A DNA stretch of 24,709 nt from an uncultured Eubacteriales bacterium. Lineage in GTDB: Bacteria > Bacillota > Clostridia > Peptostreptococcales > Anaerovoracaceae. Shown here in pieces: positions 15,415 to 24,451 of this stretch. The notes under the pieces are model-generated. The model was not told the DNA's origin. It searched no databases and saw only the letters and a program-made list of their open reading frames with translations. The translations under genes were made by a program, and so were the position numbers. The first letter of the stretch is position 1. Each line of letters starts with the position of its first letter. The stretch covers positions 1 to 24,709 of the forward strand of contig URGK01000037.1 in the NCBI GenBank assembly GCA_900547295.1, written 5' to 3'.

Positions 15415-15950
15415 TGAAAAAGGAATTCACAAAAAGAGAAAAAATTCTGCTGCTGGTTCTGGCAGTTCTGGTGATAGGACTTGGCTACTACAAATTCGTG
15501 CTCCAGCCTATAAACAGCAAAATATCGGATTACAGAAATATGGAGTCTGAGCTGCAGCTTGAGTATGAGCAGAATCAGATAAAAGCGGCGCGAATAAATA
15601 TGATGGAAAAAGAAATCCAAAAAGCGCAGGCAGATGGTATAAAACGCACGGTTGCGCCGTATGACAACAGCGTTAATCTGATGCCGGAGCTTTACGGGAT
15701 AATGAAAAGCTCCATAGATTATTCACTGGATTTCGGTGAGCTTGAATTTGAATCTGATTTTGTCAAAAGACCTGTTGAGATTACATATGATACATCTACA
15801 TACAAACAGGCAAGAGCAATAATAGACAAGCTTTACAGTTCACAGTATGCAATGCAGGTTGACGACCTTACCATACAGACCAGAGAGGCTACAGACAGGC
15901 AGGTGGTGACAACCTACATCAGCATTATATATTTTGAGGCGAACAGATAA
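15414..15950 (+). CDS. pilO: PilO-like type IV pilus assembly membrane protein
   Basis: The 178-residue protein has a basic N-terminus, a single membrane helix (about 11-27, LLLVLAVLVIGLGYYK), a coiled coil (about 38-65) and a small C-terminal domain, the standard PilO plan. PilO pairs with PilN to form the alignment frame of the pilus machine. The start codon overlaps the pilN stop. Only two bases separate it from the giant pilin gene. Sequence similarity to PilO is low in all lineages, so identification leans on order, size and topology. Confidence 0.7.
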   Translation: MKKEFTKREKILLLVLAVLVIGLGYYKFVLQPINSKISDYRNMESELQLEYEQNQIKAARINMMEKEIQKAQADGIKRTVAPYDNSVNLMPELYGIMKSSIDYSLDFGELEFESDFVKRPVEITYDTSTYKQARAIIDKLYSSQYAMQVDDLTIQTREATDRQVVTTYISIIYFEANR

Positions 15951-15952
15951 CA

Positions 15953-18900
15953 ATGAAAAACATTTCGGGAAACAGAGACAACAGAATATATAAAGATAAC
16001 AGGGGTTTCACACTGCTTGAAACTCTGCTGGTGGTGGCTATTATTGCAGTGCTGCTGGGACTTTCGATTATAGGGGTAATCGCAATACAAAAAGAACTCA
16101 GACAGCGTGAGCTTGACAGCAAGGCGGAAGTAATATATATGGCGGCGCAGAACCGCCTTATGGAGCTTAAGGCAAGCGGCAGGGCGGAGTTTTACTCACC
16201 AGATAATCTGAATGACGTACATCAGCTCGGCCTCATACCTCTTGACTCGGAAGATGAAAACAGGACAGAGGAGTCGCTGTTTTATGTTACATCAAGCATG
16301 ACAGGAACAGGGGAGCTTTCGACTGCGTCTGTTGTGCTGCCTGAAAGCAGAGTCGAAAAAGAAATCAGAGATAACAGCTGGGTTATAGAGTACGACCCTG
16401 CAAGTGGCAGTGTATATGCTGTCTTTTACAGCGAGGATACTATGGAATATGCTCCGGAAAGCTTCAACGACCTGCGTATCAGACAGATGCGCAAAAAAGC
16501 CGGAGCAAAGGTGGGATATTACGGAGGAGATACCGTAGTTGCCATAGATACCAATACTCTTAATCCGAAAATAGAAATATATAACGAGGAAACGCTTCAC
16601 GCGCTTCTGGTATGTAATATGGTAAGCAGCGGCGATGTTTCCTTTGAAATTAAAATAGAGGACGAATACAAACATTCAGTAACAGAGAAAATATCTCAAA
16701 AAGAGCTTACAAGAGTAGGTGCCAATCTTTCCTATGACCTTGTACTTGATAAGCTGGCAGATGAACAGAGATTTAAGGATAAATACCCAAACCTTGTCGC
16801 AGGCTCCGATATTACGATTACACTTATCGCAAGAAGCGATGACGACCTTGTGGATTCGGCAACAGTCACAGACAAAACCAACAGCCTGTTTGCAGAGAGC
16901 GAAACAGATAAAGACATTGCAACTGAAAGTGTAGCGGTAATAACTTACGGCAGACATCTTCAAAATCTTGATTCCGAATCCGAACTTAATTCAAATCCAG
17001 GATATATGAATTTCAGAAAAGCGGTTCAGAAAAACAATCTTCACTTTGAAAACGATGAGGAGAATATAGACGACTGGTATTCAATCTATGGTGATAAGGC
17101 ATACAAGGCCGTTTCAAACGACAGTCTTGACAGCTACAGCGGCAGCTACAGCGACGGAAGCGCCACACTCAAAACCGTAATCTACGGACTAGATACACAA
17201 ACCGGTATGTTTGACGTGTTCAAAGGCAGAGAGCTTAAAGACATAACTTTATCGGGAGCAAGGATAACAGGAGGAGAATATGCGGGAGCAGTTGCGGGAA
17301 GTATTGTTTCCGGTAGCGGAAGTACTGCTGCGGTTTCGGACTGTCAGGCATACCTTTCGGAAACAGAGGGCGACCTTACAGGCAGGACAGAAAAAGACAT
17401 ATGGATTTCAGGCAGTAAATATACAGGAGGACTGGTTGGCAGAACTTCCGGCAATGTAAAAATCACTGACAGTCTTGCAGCTACGGTTGCAGGAACCGAA
17501 AGCGCTGATTATACCGGCGGTCTTGTGGGATATGCCGCAGGAAGCCTTGCAATAGAAAGTTCTTATGCAGACTGCTATCTTTATGGTAAGAACGCAGGCG
17601 GCCTTATAGGCTCTGCTGATGATAACTGCAATATATCCATAACAGACAGCTATTCGGCAGGATATATAACGGCGGCGGACAAAGCGGCAGGCTTTGTGCC
17701 GGAAGAAGTTAAAACAATGAAAAATGCGTATTCCGCATGCGCATATATGGAAAATGCCGATAAGGTTTATGCTACGGTTAAGGGTATATCAGATGAAACA
17801 ACTGTGAGCAAGGTATATTATCTCAGTACTGAGGGATTAAACAGCACTCATATAGGGACTGCATTAAACTATGGACAGTTAAACGGTGAAAAAGCAAAAT
17901 ATGCAGGAAAACTGGGAGATAAATTCACAGCGTCTACAGGCGGAGATAACACATATGCGTACAATCTTATGGGACAGGGTCTTACCGACTATTCATTCCC
18001 TAAACTTGAAAAACTGACTCACTACGGTGACTGGAAAGCAGACTTTGAGGACAGCAGACCTGTATATTATGAAGTCTATGATAAAGGTACAACCACATCA
18101 TACGGTATTTACGGCGCAAACCTTGATACCCTCAAAAAAAGCGGCAGTGCGACAGGTGACGGCTACGGTATAATCTACGGCAGTAAACCGGCTGCTGCAT
18201 CAGTAGTGAATATTAACGGCACAGAAGTAAGCGCAGGTGACGCTGTAGAGATTACAGCAGGGGATGATACCTACTGGCTGCTGAAATTCCCAAGTGAAAT
18301 TGTAAACACAAAAAACGCTCCAAAGGATTTTTATCAGGAGCTTGATGCAGACGGGATTACATACTACTACAACCCTCACTTTGCAAAGACAGTTACATCG
18401 GAAAAACCTAATACAGTTTCAAGAATATATGTGCGTACTGCAAGACAGTTTTATAATATGAGTCTGTACTATGAGGATTATGCAGATAAGACCGAAAAAA
18501 GTACATACACACAGGAGCTTGATATTTATTACGGGAAATATAACTGGGGCGAGTATGCAGGCATTAACGATGTAACTGAGCAGAAGCCTATAGGTACAGA
18601 CAGCAGATATGAATTTCATTCAATCTATGACGGCGGCAGCAATGTTATAGACGGAGTTTCATTTGCATCTGATAAATACTATGCGGGAATGTTCGGCTAT
18701 AACAGAGGAACTTTGAGAAACATAGTTATAGCGTCTGACTACGGACAGGGAACTGACAGATATGTAAGCACAGACAGCAATATAGAGGGCAGTAAGGCCG
18801 AAGCATACATCGGAGTGCTTGCAGGCAGAAATTCCAAAACCATAAGAAACTGCGCTGCGGCAGGATATACCTTTAAAATATATACCTACAGAAGCAGCAA

Positions 18901-21900
18901 GCTATATGCAGGTGGTCTTGTGGGAGTAAACAGCGGAACTGTCAGAAACAGCTCTGCTGAAACCCCGGACATGAGGATTTCCGAAACCTATGCAAATGTT
19001 AAGGCAGGAGGCTTTGCAGGCAGAAATGTCGGCGGTATATACAGCAGCTATTCAGTAGGCAAGCTGGATATAATTGAGGCCAAGCAGGGTAATGCGGCAG
19101 CAGGCGGATTTACAGGTGAAAACACAGGTATTCTCAATAATGCCTACTGCGCTGTTTCAATTACAATATCCGGCAGCGCCAAAGGTTATGGCTTTACGCC
19201 TGCGGGCGGTACGATTACAGGATGCGCATATCTTAACAACGGTACATATTACTATGTTGAGAAATTAAATGCATACGATATATCCGGCGGAGACAACAGA
19301 GTTAAGTCTGTAAACTCAAGTGAGCTTGGAAAGCTTAAACTGAAAAACTTTGGTACTGCTTCAAAGGCAAATTCACTTTATCACGGTAAGACGGATGATC
19401 TGGAGAATGATAACAGATATCCTTATCCTGCGATAGTTAAAAAAGGCAGTGATTATGTTCACTACGGAAACTGGCCGGTTGAAACAGAGCTTGGTGATAC
19501 AGGCGTATTTTACTGGGAGCACGAAGCGGGTGGACCTAATGCGGGCTATCATTTCAGGTATCTTGGAATTAAGGGCAGTAAAGGGGTCGGAGGATCCTCA
19601 CTGTGTACGGCTCACAATGACGGCGGTATAGTTAAAGAATACGGCTACGGATATTACTATAAAGAAGGCGCAAAGGTTAATGTCAGTATGACATCATTTG
19701 CGGCAGACCCTGTCGTAAATGATGATGCATCAGATAAAATAGCAAGCCAGCTTTCAGAATATGAAGTGGTTGCATATACCACGGGAACAGATACTGATAC
19801 AGGACTTTATCTTAATACAGATGCGGCCAATGGCAGATGGAATCTGAGATACACCGAAAATGACAGAACGGTAAACTACAGATATACAATATGCCCGTTC
19901 TTTGCAAATTCATTCAGCTGCGACAGCATCGCTGCGGCAGACAGTACCGGATATGATGGAAATACCGATACTCCGGGCAGCGACAGTAACAGATATAATG
20001 TGCGCTCGGCAGAGCAGCTTCAGTACATTAACTGGAATTACAGCAATGAAAACACAAGTACGTTTGTAAACGGTACAAGTGCGCAGTATAACAGATTTCC
20101 ATACCTTATATATGTGGGCGGTACATCGGCAACCGTAAAAGACCTGAATTATTACTGGGAGCAGAGCCACGATATTGACAATGACAGCAGGAGTTTTACT
20201 CCGATAGGAAGTATGTATTATACCAACAACAAAAATGACGGCAATGCATACAGCGCATATTTCGGCGGCTCCTATGACGGCAAATCATATTCAATCAAAA
20301 ATATAAAAATACAGAGCGATGCCCAGATGGTTGGAATGTTCGGTATAACTATAGGCGCAAGGCTTAAAAATATAGTAATGTATTCAGAAAACGAGGATAC
20401 CATAGAGATAACTAAGGACAGCAAAAAGTGGTACTGCATAGGCGGTCTTGTGGGATTTGCCGCAAAGGGCAGCAGCAGCAATAATGCTGTAATCGAAAAC
20501 TGTACGGTATCTGGATATAGGATTATTGACAGCAGAAATACCTCAGGCGACTGGGGCGGAGCATCAATCGGAGGTCTTGCAGGAGCTACCAATATGGATA
20601 TATCAAAATGTACGGCAGTAAATGATATTAACATTGCGCTTTCATACAACAGCGGATATAACAATGTCAGAGTCGGCGGACTTGTAGGAAACTGTCGTGC
20701 TGCCATAGACGGATGCTACAGCGGAGGCAGCATAGAAAGTTCTGTAACCACATACGGATATAATCATGGGACATCCACAAATATATGGATTGGAGGAATT
20801 ACAGGCGGTGTTGTAATGATTAACTATGGAAACCTGAAAAATCTTGTGGGTTCGATAAACACCGACGTATATGTAAAAAATTCATATTCTTATGTGAACC
20901 TGCCTAAGTCAGGCAGTCATCAGGTAAGAACAGTTCATGCAATTGCGTCAAACGGTGAGGCGCAAAGCGGCGCTTTCAATATCAATGATATTCCTAATCC
21001 GGATGTGAATATAGTTAACTGCTATGCATATGAGGACAATGTGAAAAATTCGGACGACTATATTGCGAGAGGAAATAAAAACTATAACGGAACAATTGAT
21101 ATCAAGGATGGCGATCAGAGTCAGTCACATGTATATCTGACCAACAGCGGTAATTCGCCATACGTTACATATGAGCAGTTAAGCTCAAAAACAGGAACAA
21201 TAGTTCTGCTTAATAAGGACAGCAGTCAGTTTGATTTTGTTACAGCATTCGAAAACGGCGCTAAAATAGACGGTAAATACAGTTATCCGGGAGATGACTC
21301 AAGCCTTGAGGGTACCAATTATCCGTTCCCTACAGTCTTGACTCAGACCAATACTTTTGGTGAAACAGTAAATGTTCATTACGGTACGTGGCCTAAAGGC
21401 ACGATGTACTGGCAGGACAGCATGAGTTCGTTTGATATGCTGGAAAACAGTGAAATTGAACTGTATCTTAAATATCTCAATTACAGAAACGGAGATACGC
21501 CGGAGTTCATTTTCTTAGATGAAGATGAAAACCGGTTATCCGAGGCAGACTCGCCCCTGGCATTCAAATCCTGCAATTTTGTAACCGACAGTCAGTACTA
21601 CAGAGTTGTGTTTACGGCACTTAAAGAGGGAACTGTAACAGTAAGAGCAAAGCTTGGCAGTACGACAGCGGATACACTTGTAAGCGTTACAGCAAATCTT
21701 GTTATAGCGGCTGCGCCTGCGGAACTTGACCTGTCAGCAGGTGATGACGGTAATATTTTCTTTAATGTTAAGTCTGCAAGCGGAAATGTTGATTTTACGG
21801 ATGCGGTAAAATGGGATTTTGAGGTAGACGATGAAACCGTTGCTTCCTGCGAAGCGCCTAAGTACAGCGCAGCGGATAAGCAGTGGAAAATGAAAGTTAC

Positions 21901-22042
21901 GGGACTTAAAGCAGATGAAACAAGCATAACTGCCAGAGCAATATATACAACGGAAATAAACGGAGTTTCCCGTTCGTTCAGTGAAACTATAGTTATACTC
22001 GTGAATGTAACAGATGATACGCAGAGTGTTGATAATGAATAG
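15953..22042 (+). CDS. Giant prepilin-like protein with GLUG-type repeats; probable pilus tip adhesin
   Basis: This 2029-residue protein starts with a true prepilin signal: an 18-residue leader ending DNRG, then FTLLETLLVVAIIAVLLG with glutamate at mature position 5. A pilin-like N-terminal region (to about 200) contains WVIEYDPASGSVYAVFYSED. Three large modules follow, each ending in a similar HYGxW segment (near residues 690, 1169 and 1808). Within them are many GLUG-type turns, such as GGLVGRTSGN (about 491), GGLVGYAAG (521), GGLVGVNSG (986), GGLVGFAAK (1495) and GGLVGNC (1574). The last two modules start with RIYVRTARQF (about 823) and RYNVRSAEQL (about 1346). The end (about 1835-2025) looks like one or two Ig-type domains. 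There is no LPXTG. GLUG repeats are known from secreted peptidases and adhesins. I infer a minor pilin carried at the pilus tip, or a surface adhesin mounted by the pilus machine. Most pilins have 100-250 residues. Confidence 0.85.
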   Translation: MKNISGNRDNRIYKDNRGFTLLETLLVVAIIAVLLGLSIIGVIAIQKELRQRELDSKAEVIYMAAQNRLMELKASGRAEFYSPDNLNDVHQLGLIPLDSEDENRTEESLFYVTSSMTGTGELSTASVVLPESRVEKEIRDNSWVIEYDPASGSVYAVFYSEDTMEYAPESFNDLRIRQMRKKAGAKVGYYGGDTVVAIDTNTLNPKIEIYNEETLHALLVCNMVSSGDVSFEIKIEDEYKHSVTEKISQKELTRVGANLSYDLVLDKLADEQRFKDKYPNLVAGSDITITLIARSDDDLVDSATVTDKTNSLFAESETDKDIATESVAVITYGRHLQNLDSESELNSNPGYMNFRKAVQKNNLHFENDEENIDDWYSIYGDKAYKAVSNDSLDSYSGSYSDGSATLKTVIYGLDTQTGMFDVFKGRELKDITLSGARITGGEYAGAVAGSIVSGSGSTAAVSDCQAYLSETEGDLTGRTEKDIWISGSKYTGGLVGRTSGNVKITDSLAATVAGTESADYTGGLVGYAAGSLAIESSYADCYLYGKNAGGLIGSADDNCNISITDSYSAGYITAADKAAGFVPEEVKTMKNAYSACAYMENADKVYATVKGISDETTVSKVYYLSTEGLNSTHIGTALNYGQLNGEKAKYAGKLGDKFTASTGGDNTYAYNLMGQGLTDYSFPKLEKLTHYGDWKADFEDSRPVYYEVYDKGTTTSYGIYGANLDTLKKSGSATGDGYGIIYGSKPAAASVVNINGTEVSAGDAVEITAGDDTYWLLKFPSEIVNTKNAPKDFYQELDADGITYYYNPHFAKTVTSEKPNTVSRIYVRTARQFYNMSLYYEDYADKTEKSTYTQELDIYYGKYNWGEYAGINDVTEQKPIGTDSRYEFHSIYDGGSNVIDGVSFASDKYYAGMFGYNRGTLRNIVIASDYGQGTDRYVSTDSNIEGSKAEAYIGVLAGRNSKTIRNCAAAGYTFKIYTYRSSKLYAGGLVGVNSGTVRNSSAETPDMRISETYANVKAGGFAGRNVGGIYSSYSVGKLDIIEAKQGNAAAGGFTGENTGILNNAYCAVSITISGSAKGYGFTPAGGTITGCAYLNNGTYYYVEKLNAYDISGGDNRVKSVNSSELGKLKLKNFGTASKANSLYHGKTDDLENDNRYPYPAIVKKGSDYVHYGNWPVETELGDTGVFYWEHEAGGPNAGYHFRYLGIKGSKGVGGSSLCTAHNDGGIVKEYGYGYYYKEGAKVNVSMTSFAADPVVNDDASDKIASQLSEYEVVAYTTGTDTDTGLYLNTDAANGRWNLRYTENDRTVNYRYTICPFFANSFSCDSIAAADSTGYDGNTDTPGSDSNRYNVRSAEQLQYINWNYSNENTSTFVNGTSAQYNRFPYLIYVGGTSATVKDLNYYWEQSHDIDNDSRSFTPIGSMYYTNNKNDGNAYSAYFGGSYDGKSYSIKNIKIQSDAQMVGMFGITIGARLKNIVMYSENEDTIEITKDSKKWYCIGGLVGFAAKGSSSNNAVIENCTVSGYRIIDSRNTSGDWGGASIGGLAGATNMDISKCTAVNDINIALSYNSGYNNVRVGGLVGNCRAAIDGCYSGGSIESSVTTYGYNHGTSTNIWIGGITGGVVMINYGNLKNLVGSINTDVYVKNSYSYVNLPKSGSHQVRTVHAIASNGEAQSGAFNINDIPNPDVNIVNCYAYEDNVKNSDDYIARGNKNYNGTIDIKDGDQSQSHVYLTNSGNSPYVTYEQLSSKTGTIVLLNKDSSQFDFVTAFENGAKIDGKYSYPGDDSSLEGTNYPFPTVLTQTNTFGETVNVHYGTWPKGTMYWQDSMSSFDMLENSEIELYLKYLNYRNGDTPEFIFLDEDENRLSEADSPLAFKSCNFVTDSQYYRVVFTALKEGTVTVRAKLGSTTADTLVSVTANLVIAAAPAELDLSAGDDGNIFFNVKSASGNVDFTDAVKWDFEVDDETVASCEAPKYSAADKQWKMKVTGLKADETSITARAIYTTEINGVSRSFSETIVILVNVTDDTQSVDNE

Positions 22043-22074
22043 CATTTGCAGAAACAGAAAGTTAGGTTTGCATT

Positions 22075-22788
22075 ATGAAAAATTTATATGGAAAACTTAA
22101 TAACAATGACGGCAAAACCATACTTATGGCGCTGTTTCTGCTTCTGATAGCTGTTGTAGTCAGCGTAGTTATAATTACGGCGGCATCAACTGCCGCGCAT
22201 CAGCTCAATGATAACAGAGAGGCACAGCAGGCTTACCTTACTGTAAGCTCTGCCGCTGAGTTTTTCAGAGATGAGATTGAAGACAGGAAGTATGAACACG
22301 TTTTAAAGAAGTATACCAGACAGAACAATCTTTATCCCTCTTTGAGCGACTACGAACATACAGACAAACCGGCAGGCAGATTTTCAAGTGTGCTTACAGA
22401 TATTGCGGAGTCTGTTAAAGAAAATACCTTATCCGACAGCGGGTCTGTGTATAAAGAAACGGTAATCGGTATTGACAGCCCCGGTATTACAGATGACAGC
22501 TTCAGCGGGTTTGATGAAGTCAATGTGAAAATATACATACAGGTGCAGTCGGTCTCAAATGATACATCATATTATAATATGGATATAACTTTTGAAGTTT
22601 CAGGCGACAGCAAAGAAGAGTCCGGATATAAAATGACTCTTAATATACCGATAACCAAAGCCGTATCAAATACAGTTGGTTCAAATCAGATATATGTAAG
22701 CGGAAGATACTACTGGTATACCGTTGATGAAACCGTAACTGCTGTAACCTTTGGCAGCGGTACCATATCTAAGGGGGCAGGGCAATGA
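22075..22788 (+). CDS. PilX-like minor pilin or pilus assembly protein
   Basis: The 237-residue protein has a short polar N-terminus ending NNNDG, a strongly hydrophobic helix (KTILMALFLLLIAVVVSVVI), then a region able to continue as a helix and a globular domain. Mature position 5 is Met, not Glu, and position 1 is Lys, so it departs from the classical prepilin rule. It looks more like PilX-type proteins, which also have a GxxLxxALxxL-style start. Cleavage by PilD after Gly13 is possible but uncertain. The start is ATG with only a weak AGG upstream, 32 bases after the giant gene. It overlaps the next gene by four bases (ATGA). Confidence 0.65.
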   Translation: MKNLYGKLNNNDGKTILMALFLLLIAVVVSVVIITAASTAAHQLNDNREAQQAYLTVSSAAEFFRDEIEDRKYEHVLKKYTRQNNLYPSLSDYEHTDKPAGRFSSVLTDIAESVKENTLSDSGSVYKETVIGIDSPGITDDSFSGFDEVNVKIYIQVQSVSNDTSYYNMDITFEVSGDSKEESGYKMTLNIPITKAVSNTVGSNQIYVSGRYYWYTVDETVTAVTFGSGTISKGAGQ

Positions 22789-23072
22789 ACAAACTGAGAA
22801 CAAACAGGGGCGAAACTCTGGTGGAAACCCTCATATCAATTTTAATCGTGGTTATAAGCGTTGCATTTCTTGTTACATCTGTAACCGTGGCCTCAAGGAT
22901 AAATGCTAAAGTCAGGGATGCTGTCAGCGGCAAAATGTCGTTTACATATGATGATGCCAGACAGCTGGGGAAGGGCAGTATGGCTGCTTCCGGCATTTTA
23001 GATGCCACAGATGAAATAAGCGTGAAAATATACCAAAGCAACGGCTATTACTACTATATCAAAGGAGAATGA
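22785..23072 (+). CDS. Small minor prepilin (PilV-like)
   Basis: The 95-residue prepilin has leader MNKLRTNRG, then ETLVETLISILIVVISVAFL. Glycine at -1 and glutamate at +5 are kept, but position +1 is Glu instead of the usual Phe or Met. After the helix only about 60 residues remain, ending in a Tyr-rich tail (YYYYIKGE), so it is among the smallest of pilins. Overlaps: ATGA with the upstream gene, and its stop region with the next. Such small pilins usually form the initiation complex with partners of the same operon. Confidence 0.75.
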   Translation: MNKLRTNRGETLVETLISILIVVISVAFLVTSVTVASRINAKVRDAVSGKMSFTYDDARQLGKGSMAASGILDATDEISVKIYQSNGYYYYIKGE

Positions 23073-23077
23073 GAATT

Positions 23078-23587
23078 ATGGGCAGATTAAGAAACAAAAA
23101 AGGTATGTCCATAGTTGAGCTGCTGTCTGCAATAGCGGTAATGCTGCTGGTAACCGTTGTGCTTGTAACCGGCGTAAGACTCGGAGTGAAAGCATATACT
23201 AAATCGGTGTCAATGTCTGAGGCGCAGATACTCTGCACCACACTTACCACAGCGGTAAGCGATGAGCTCAGGTATGCGGGAACCGTTCACATAGACGAAA
23301 GCGGCAGAGTGGGATTTTTCAGCCAGAATGTAGGCGGCGACTCACAGACAGGCTCATCATTTACAAGTGATAAAAACGGCTATGTACTGCTTGGAGAAAC
23401 ACCGATACTCAGCAAATCATCTTATCCTTACGGACTTAAGGCAGAAGTAACCGTAACAATGGACGAGGCTGATAAAATTTTCAATGCAAAGGTTACAGTC
23501 AAAAGCAAAAACAATACCGAGCTGTCGGCCAATGAATTTCAGGTGAAGCCTATCAGAAGAAGCTCACTGGAAATAAATCATCAGTAA
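23078..23587 (+). CDS. Minor prepilin (PilW/GspJ-like)
   Basis: With the ATG at 23078 this is a 169-residue prepilin with leader MGRLRNKKG, then MSIVELLSAIAVMLLVTVVL and glutamate at +5. AAAGGAG (23061-23067) is 10 bases before this ATG. The earlier in-frame ATG at 23069 is only one base from that site, so it is less likely, although it would overlap the previous gene. The globular part is larger than its neighbour's, with beta-rich segments (GYVLLGETPIL; LKAEVTVTMDEADKIFNAKV), like PilW or GspJ subunits. It is the last gene of the pilus operon, with no clear terminator after it. Confidence 0.75.
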   Translation: MGRLRNKKGMSIVELLSAIAVMLLVTVVLVTGVRLGVKAYTKSVSMSEAQILCTTLTTAVSDELRYAGTVHIDESGRVGFFSQNVGGDSQTGSSFTSDKNGYVLLGETPILSKSSYPYGLKAEVTVTMDEADKIFNAKVTVKSKNNTELSANEFQVKPIRRSSLEINHQ

Positions 23588-23608
23588 AGGAAATTTTCTG
23601 TAGGTAAT

Positions 23609-23637
23609 TTACAAGCACCGATACTTTGTGATATAAT
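23609..23637 (+). promoter_or_regulatory. Extended -10 promoter of yebC
   Basis: TTACAA (23609-23614) and TATAAT (23632-23637) are 17 bases apart, and TGA before the -10 makes an extended -10 element. It gives yebC its own promoter, independent of the c-di-GMP-controlled pilus operon. Confidence 0.75.
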
Positions 23638-23675
23638 TATATGTCGTAAAATAAAAGAAGTAAGGAGGTGTCTCC

Positions 23676-24407
23676 ATGGGAAGACACGGTACAATCGCAG
23701 GAAGAAAAGCAGCACAGGACTCTAAAAGAGCTGCAATGTTTACTAAATATGCCAGAGCTATAACAGTAGCAGCAAAGGCAGGAGGAGATCCTGACTACAA
23801 TCCTGGATTGAGAGTTGCAATAGACAAGGCAAAAGCTATCAGTATGCCTAATGATAATATTAACAGAGCCATCAAAAAAGGAACCGGAGAGCTGGCAGGC
23901 GAAACTTATGAGGAGCTTACATTCGAAGGTTACGGTCTTGGCGGAGTAGCCGTAATAGTCGAAGCGCTTACTGACAACAAAAACAGAACAACATCATCAG
24001 TAAGATCAACCTTTGACAAATATGGCGGCAACCTTGGAACACAGGGCTGCGTATCATATATGTTCTCAAGAAAAGGCGTTATACTTATCGAAAAGACAGA
24101 TGACATAGACGAAGATTCACTTATGGAAACAGCTCTTGAAGCAGGCGCTGAGGATATGATAGTAAATGACGACTGTTTTGAAATACTTACAGAGCCGTCA
24201 GCATATCATGATGTTCACGGCGCTATAGTAGAGGCAGGCTACGAAATCCTTGAATCAGAAGTAGAGTATGTTCCGTCAATGGAAGCAACTCCAAAGGAAG
24301 AGGATATCAAGAAATTAAAGAAAATGATTGATCTGCTTGAAGAAAACGACGACGTACAGAAAGTACACCACAACTGCGCGCTTAACTTAGATGAATATGA
24401 TTTCTAG
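23676..24407 (+). CDS. yebC: YebC/TACO1-family protein
   Basis: The 243-residue protein is full length for the family. It opens with MGRHGTIAGRKAAQDSKRAA, then RAITVAAKAGGDPDYNPGLR and NDNINRAIKKGTGE. The middle contains GYGLGGVAVIVEALTDNKNR and the end VQKVHHNC. Members were long called transcription regulators (PmpR in Pseudomonas); their relative TACO1 acts in mitochondrial translation. A role in translation is also proposed for bacterial YebC proteins. The start is ATG after a strong AAGGAGGTG. It has its own extended -10 promoter, so the link to the pilus operon is probably only positional, although some YebC proteins do regulate other genes. Confidence 0.95.
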   Translation: MGRHGTIAGRKAAQDSKRAAMFTKYARAITVAAKAGGDPDYNPGLRVAIDKAKAISMPNDNINRAIKKGTGELAGETYEELTFEGYGLGGVAVIVEALTDNKNRTTSSVRSTFDKYGGNLGTQGCVSYMFSRKGVILIEKTDDIDEDSLMETALEAGAEDMIVNDDCFEILTEPSAYHDVHGAIVEAGYEILESEVEYVPSMEATPKEEDIKKLKKMIDLLEENDDVQKVHHNCALNLDEYDF

Positions 24408-24439
24408 TTATTGCCTGTGGTAATAATTCTATTCAAGCA

Positions 24440-24445
24440 TATAAT
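24440..24445 (+). promoter_or_regulatory. -10 box of the 6S RNA gene
   Basis: A perfect TATAAT lies 6 bases before the inferred 6S RNA start near 24452. The -35 (TGTGGT at 24417-24422, spacing 17) is poor. Confidence 0.5.
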
Positions 24446-24451
24446 AGAGAT

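Noticed and set aside
21960..22042. A sortase (LPXTG) anchor in the giant protein
   Set aside because: The C-terminus ends in acidic residues after the Ig-like domain, without LPXTG, hydrophobic segment or basic tail; anchoring would be through the N-terminal pilin helix.
8211..23587. A type II secretion or competence pseudopilus locus
   Set aside because: PilT with its AIRN motif, PilM, PilN and PilO, and a small major pilin point to a type IV pilus; no secretin or other secretion-only part is seen. DNA uptake as an added role is not excluded.
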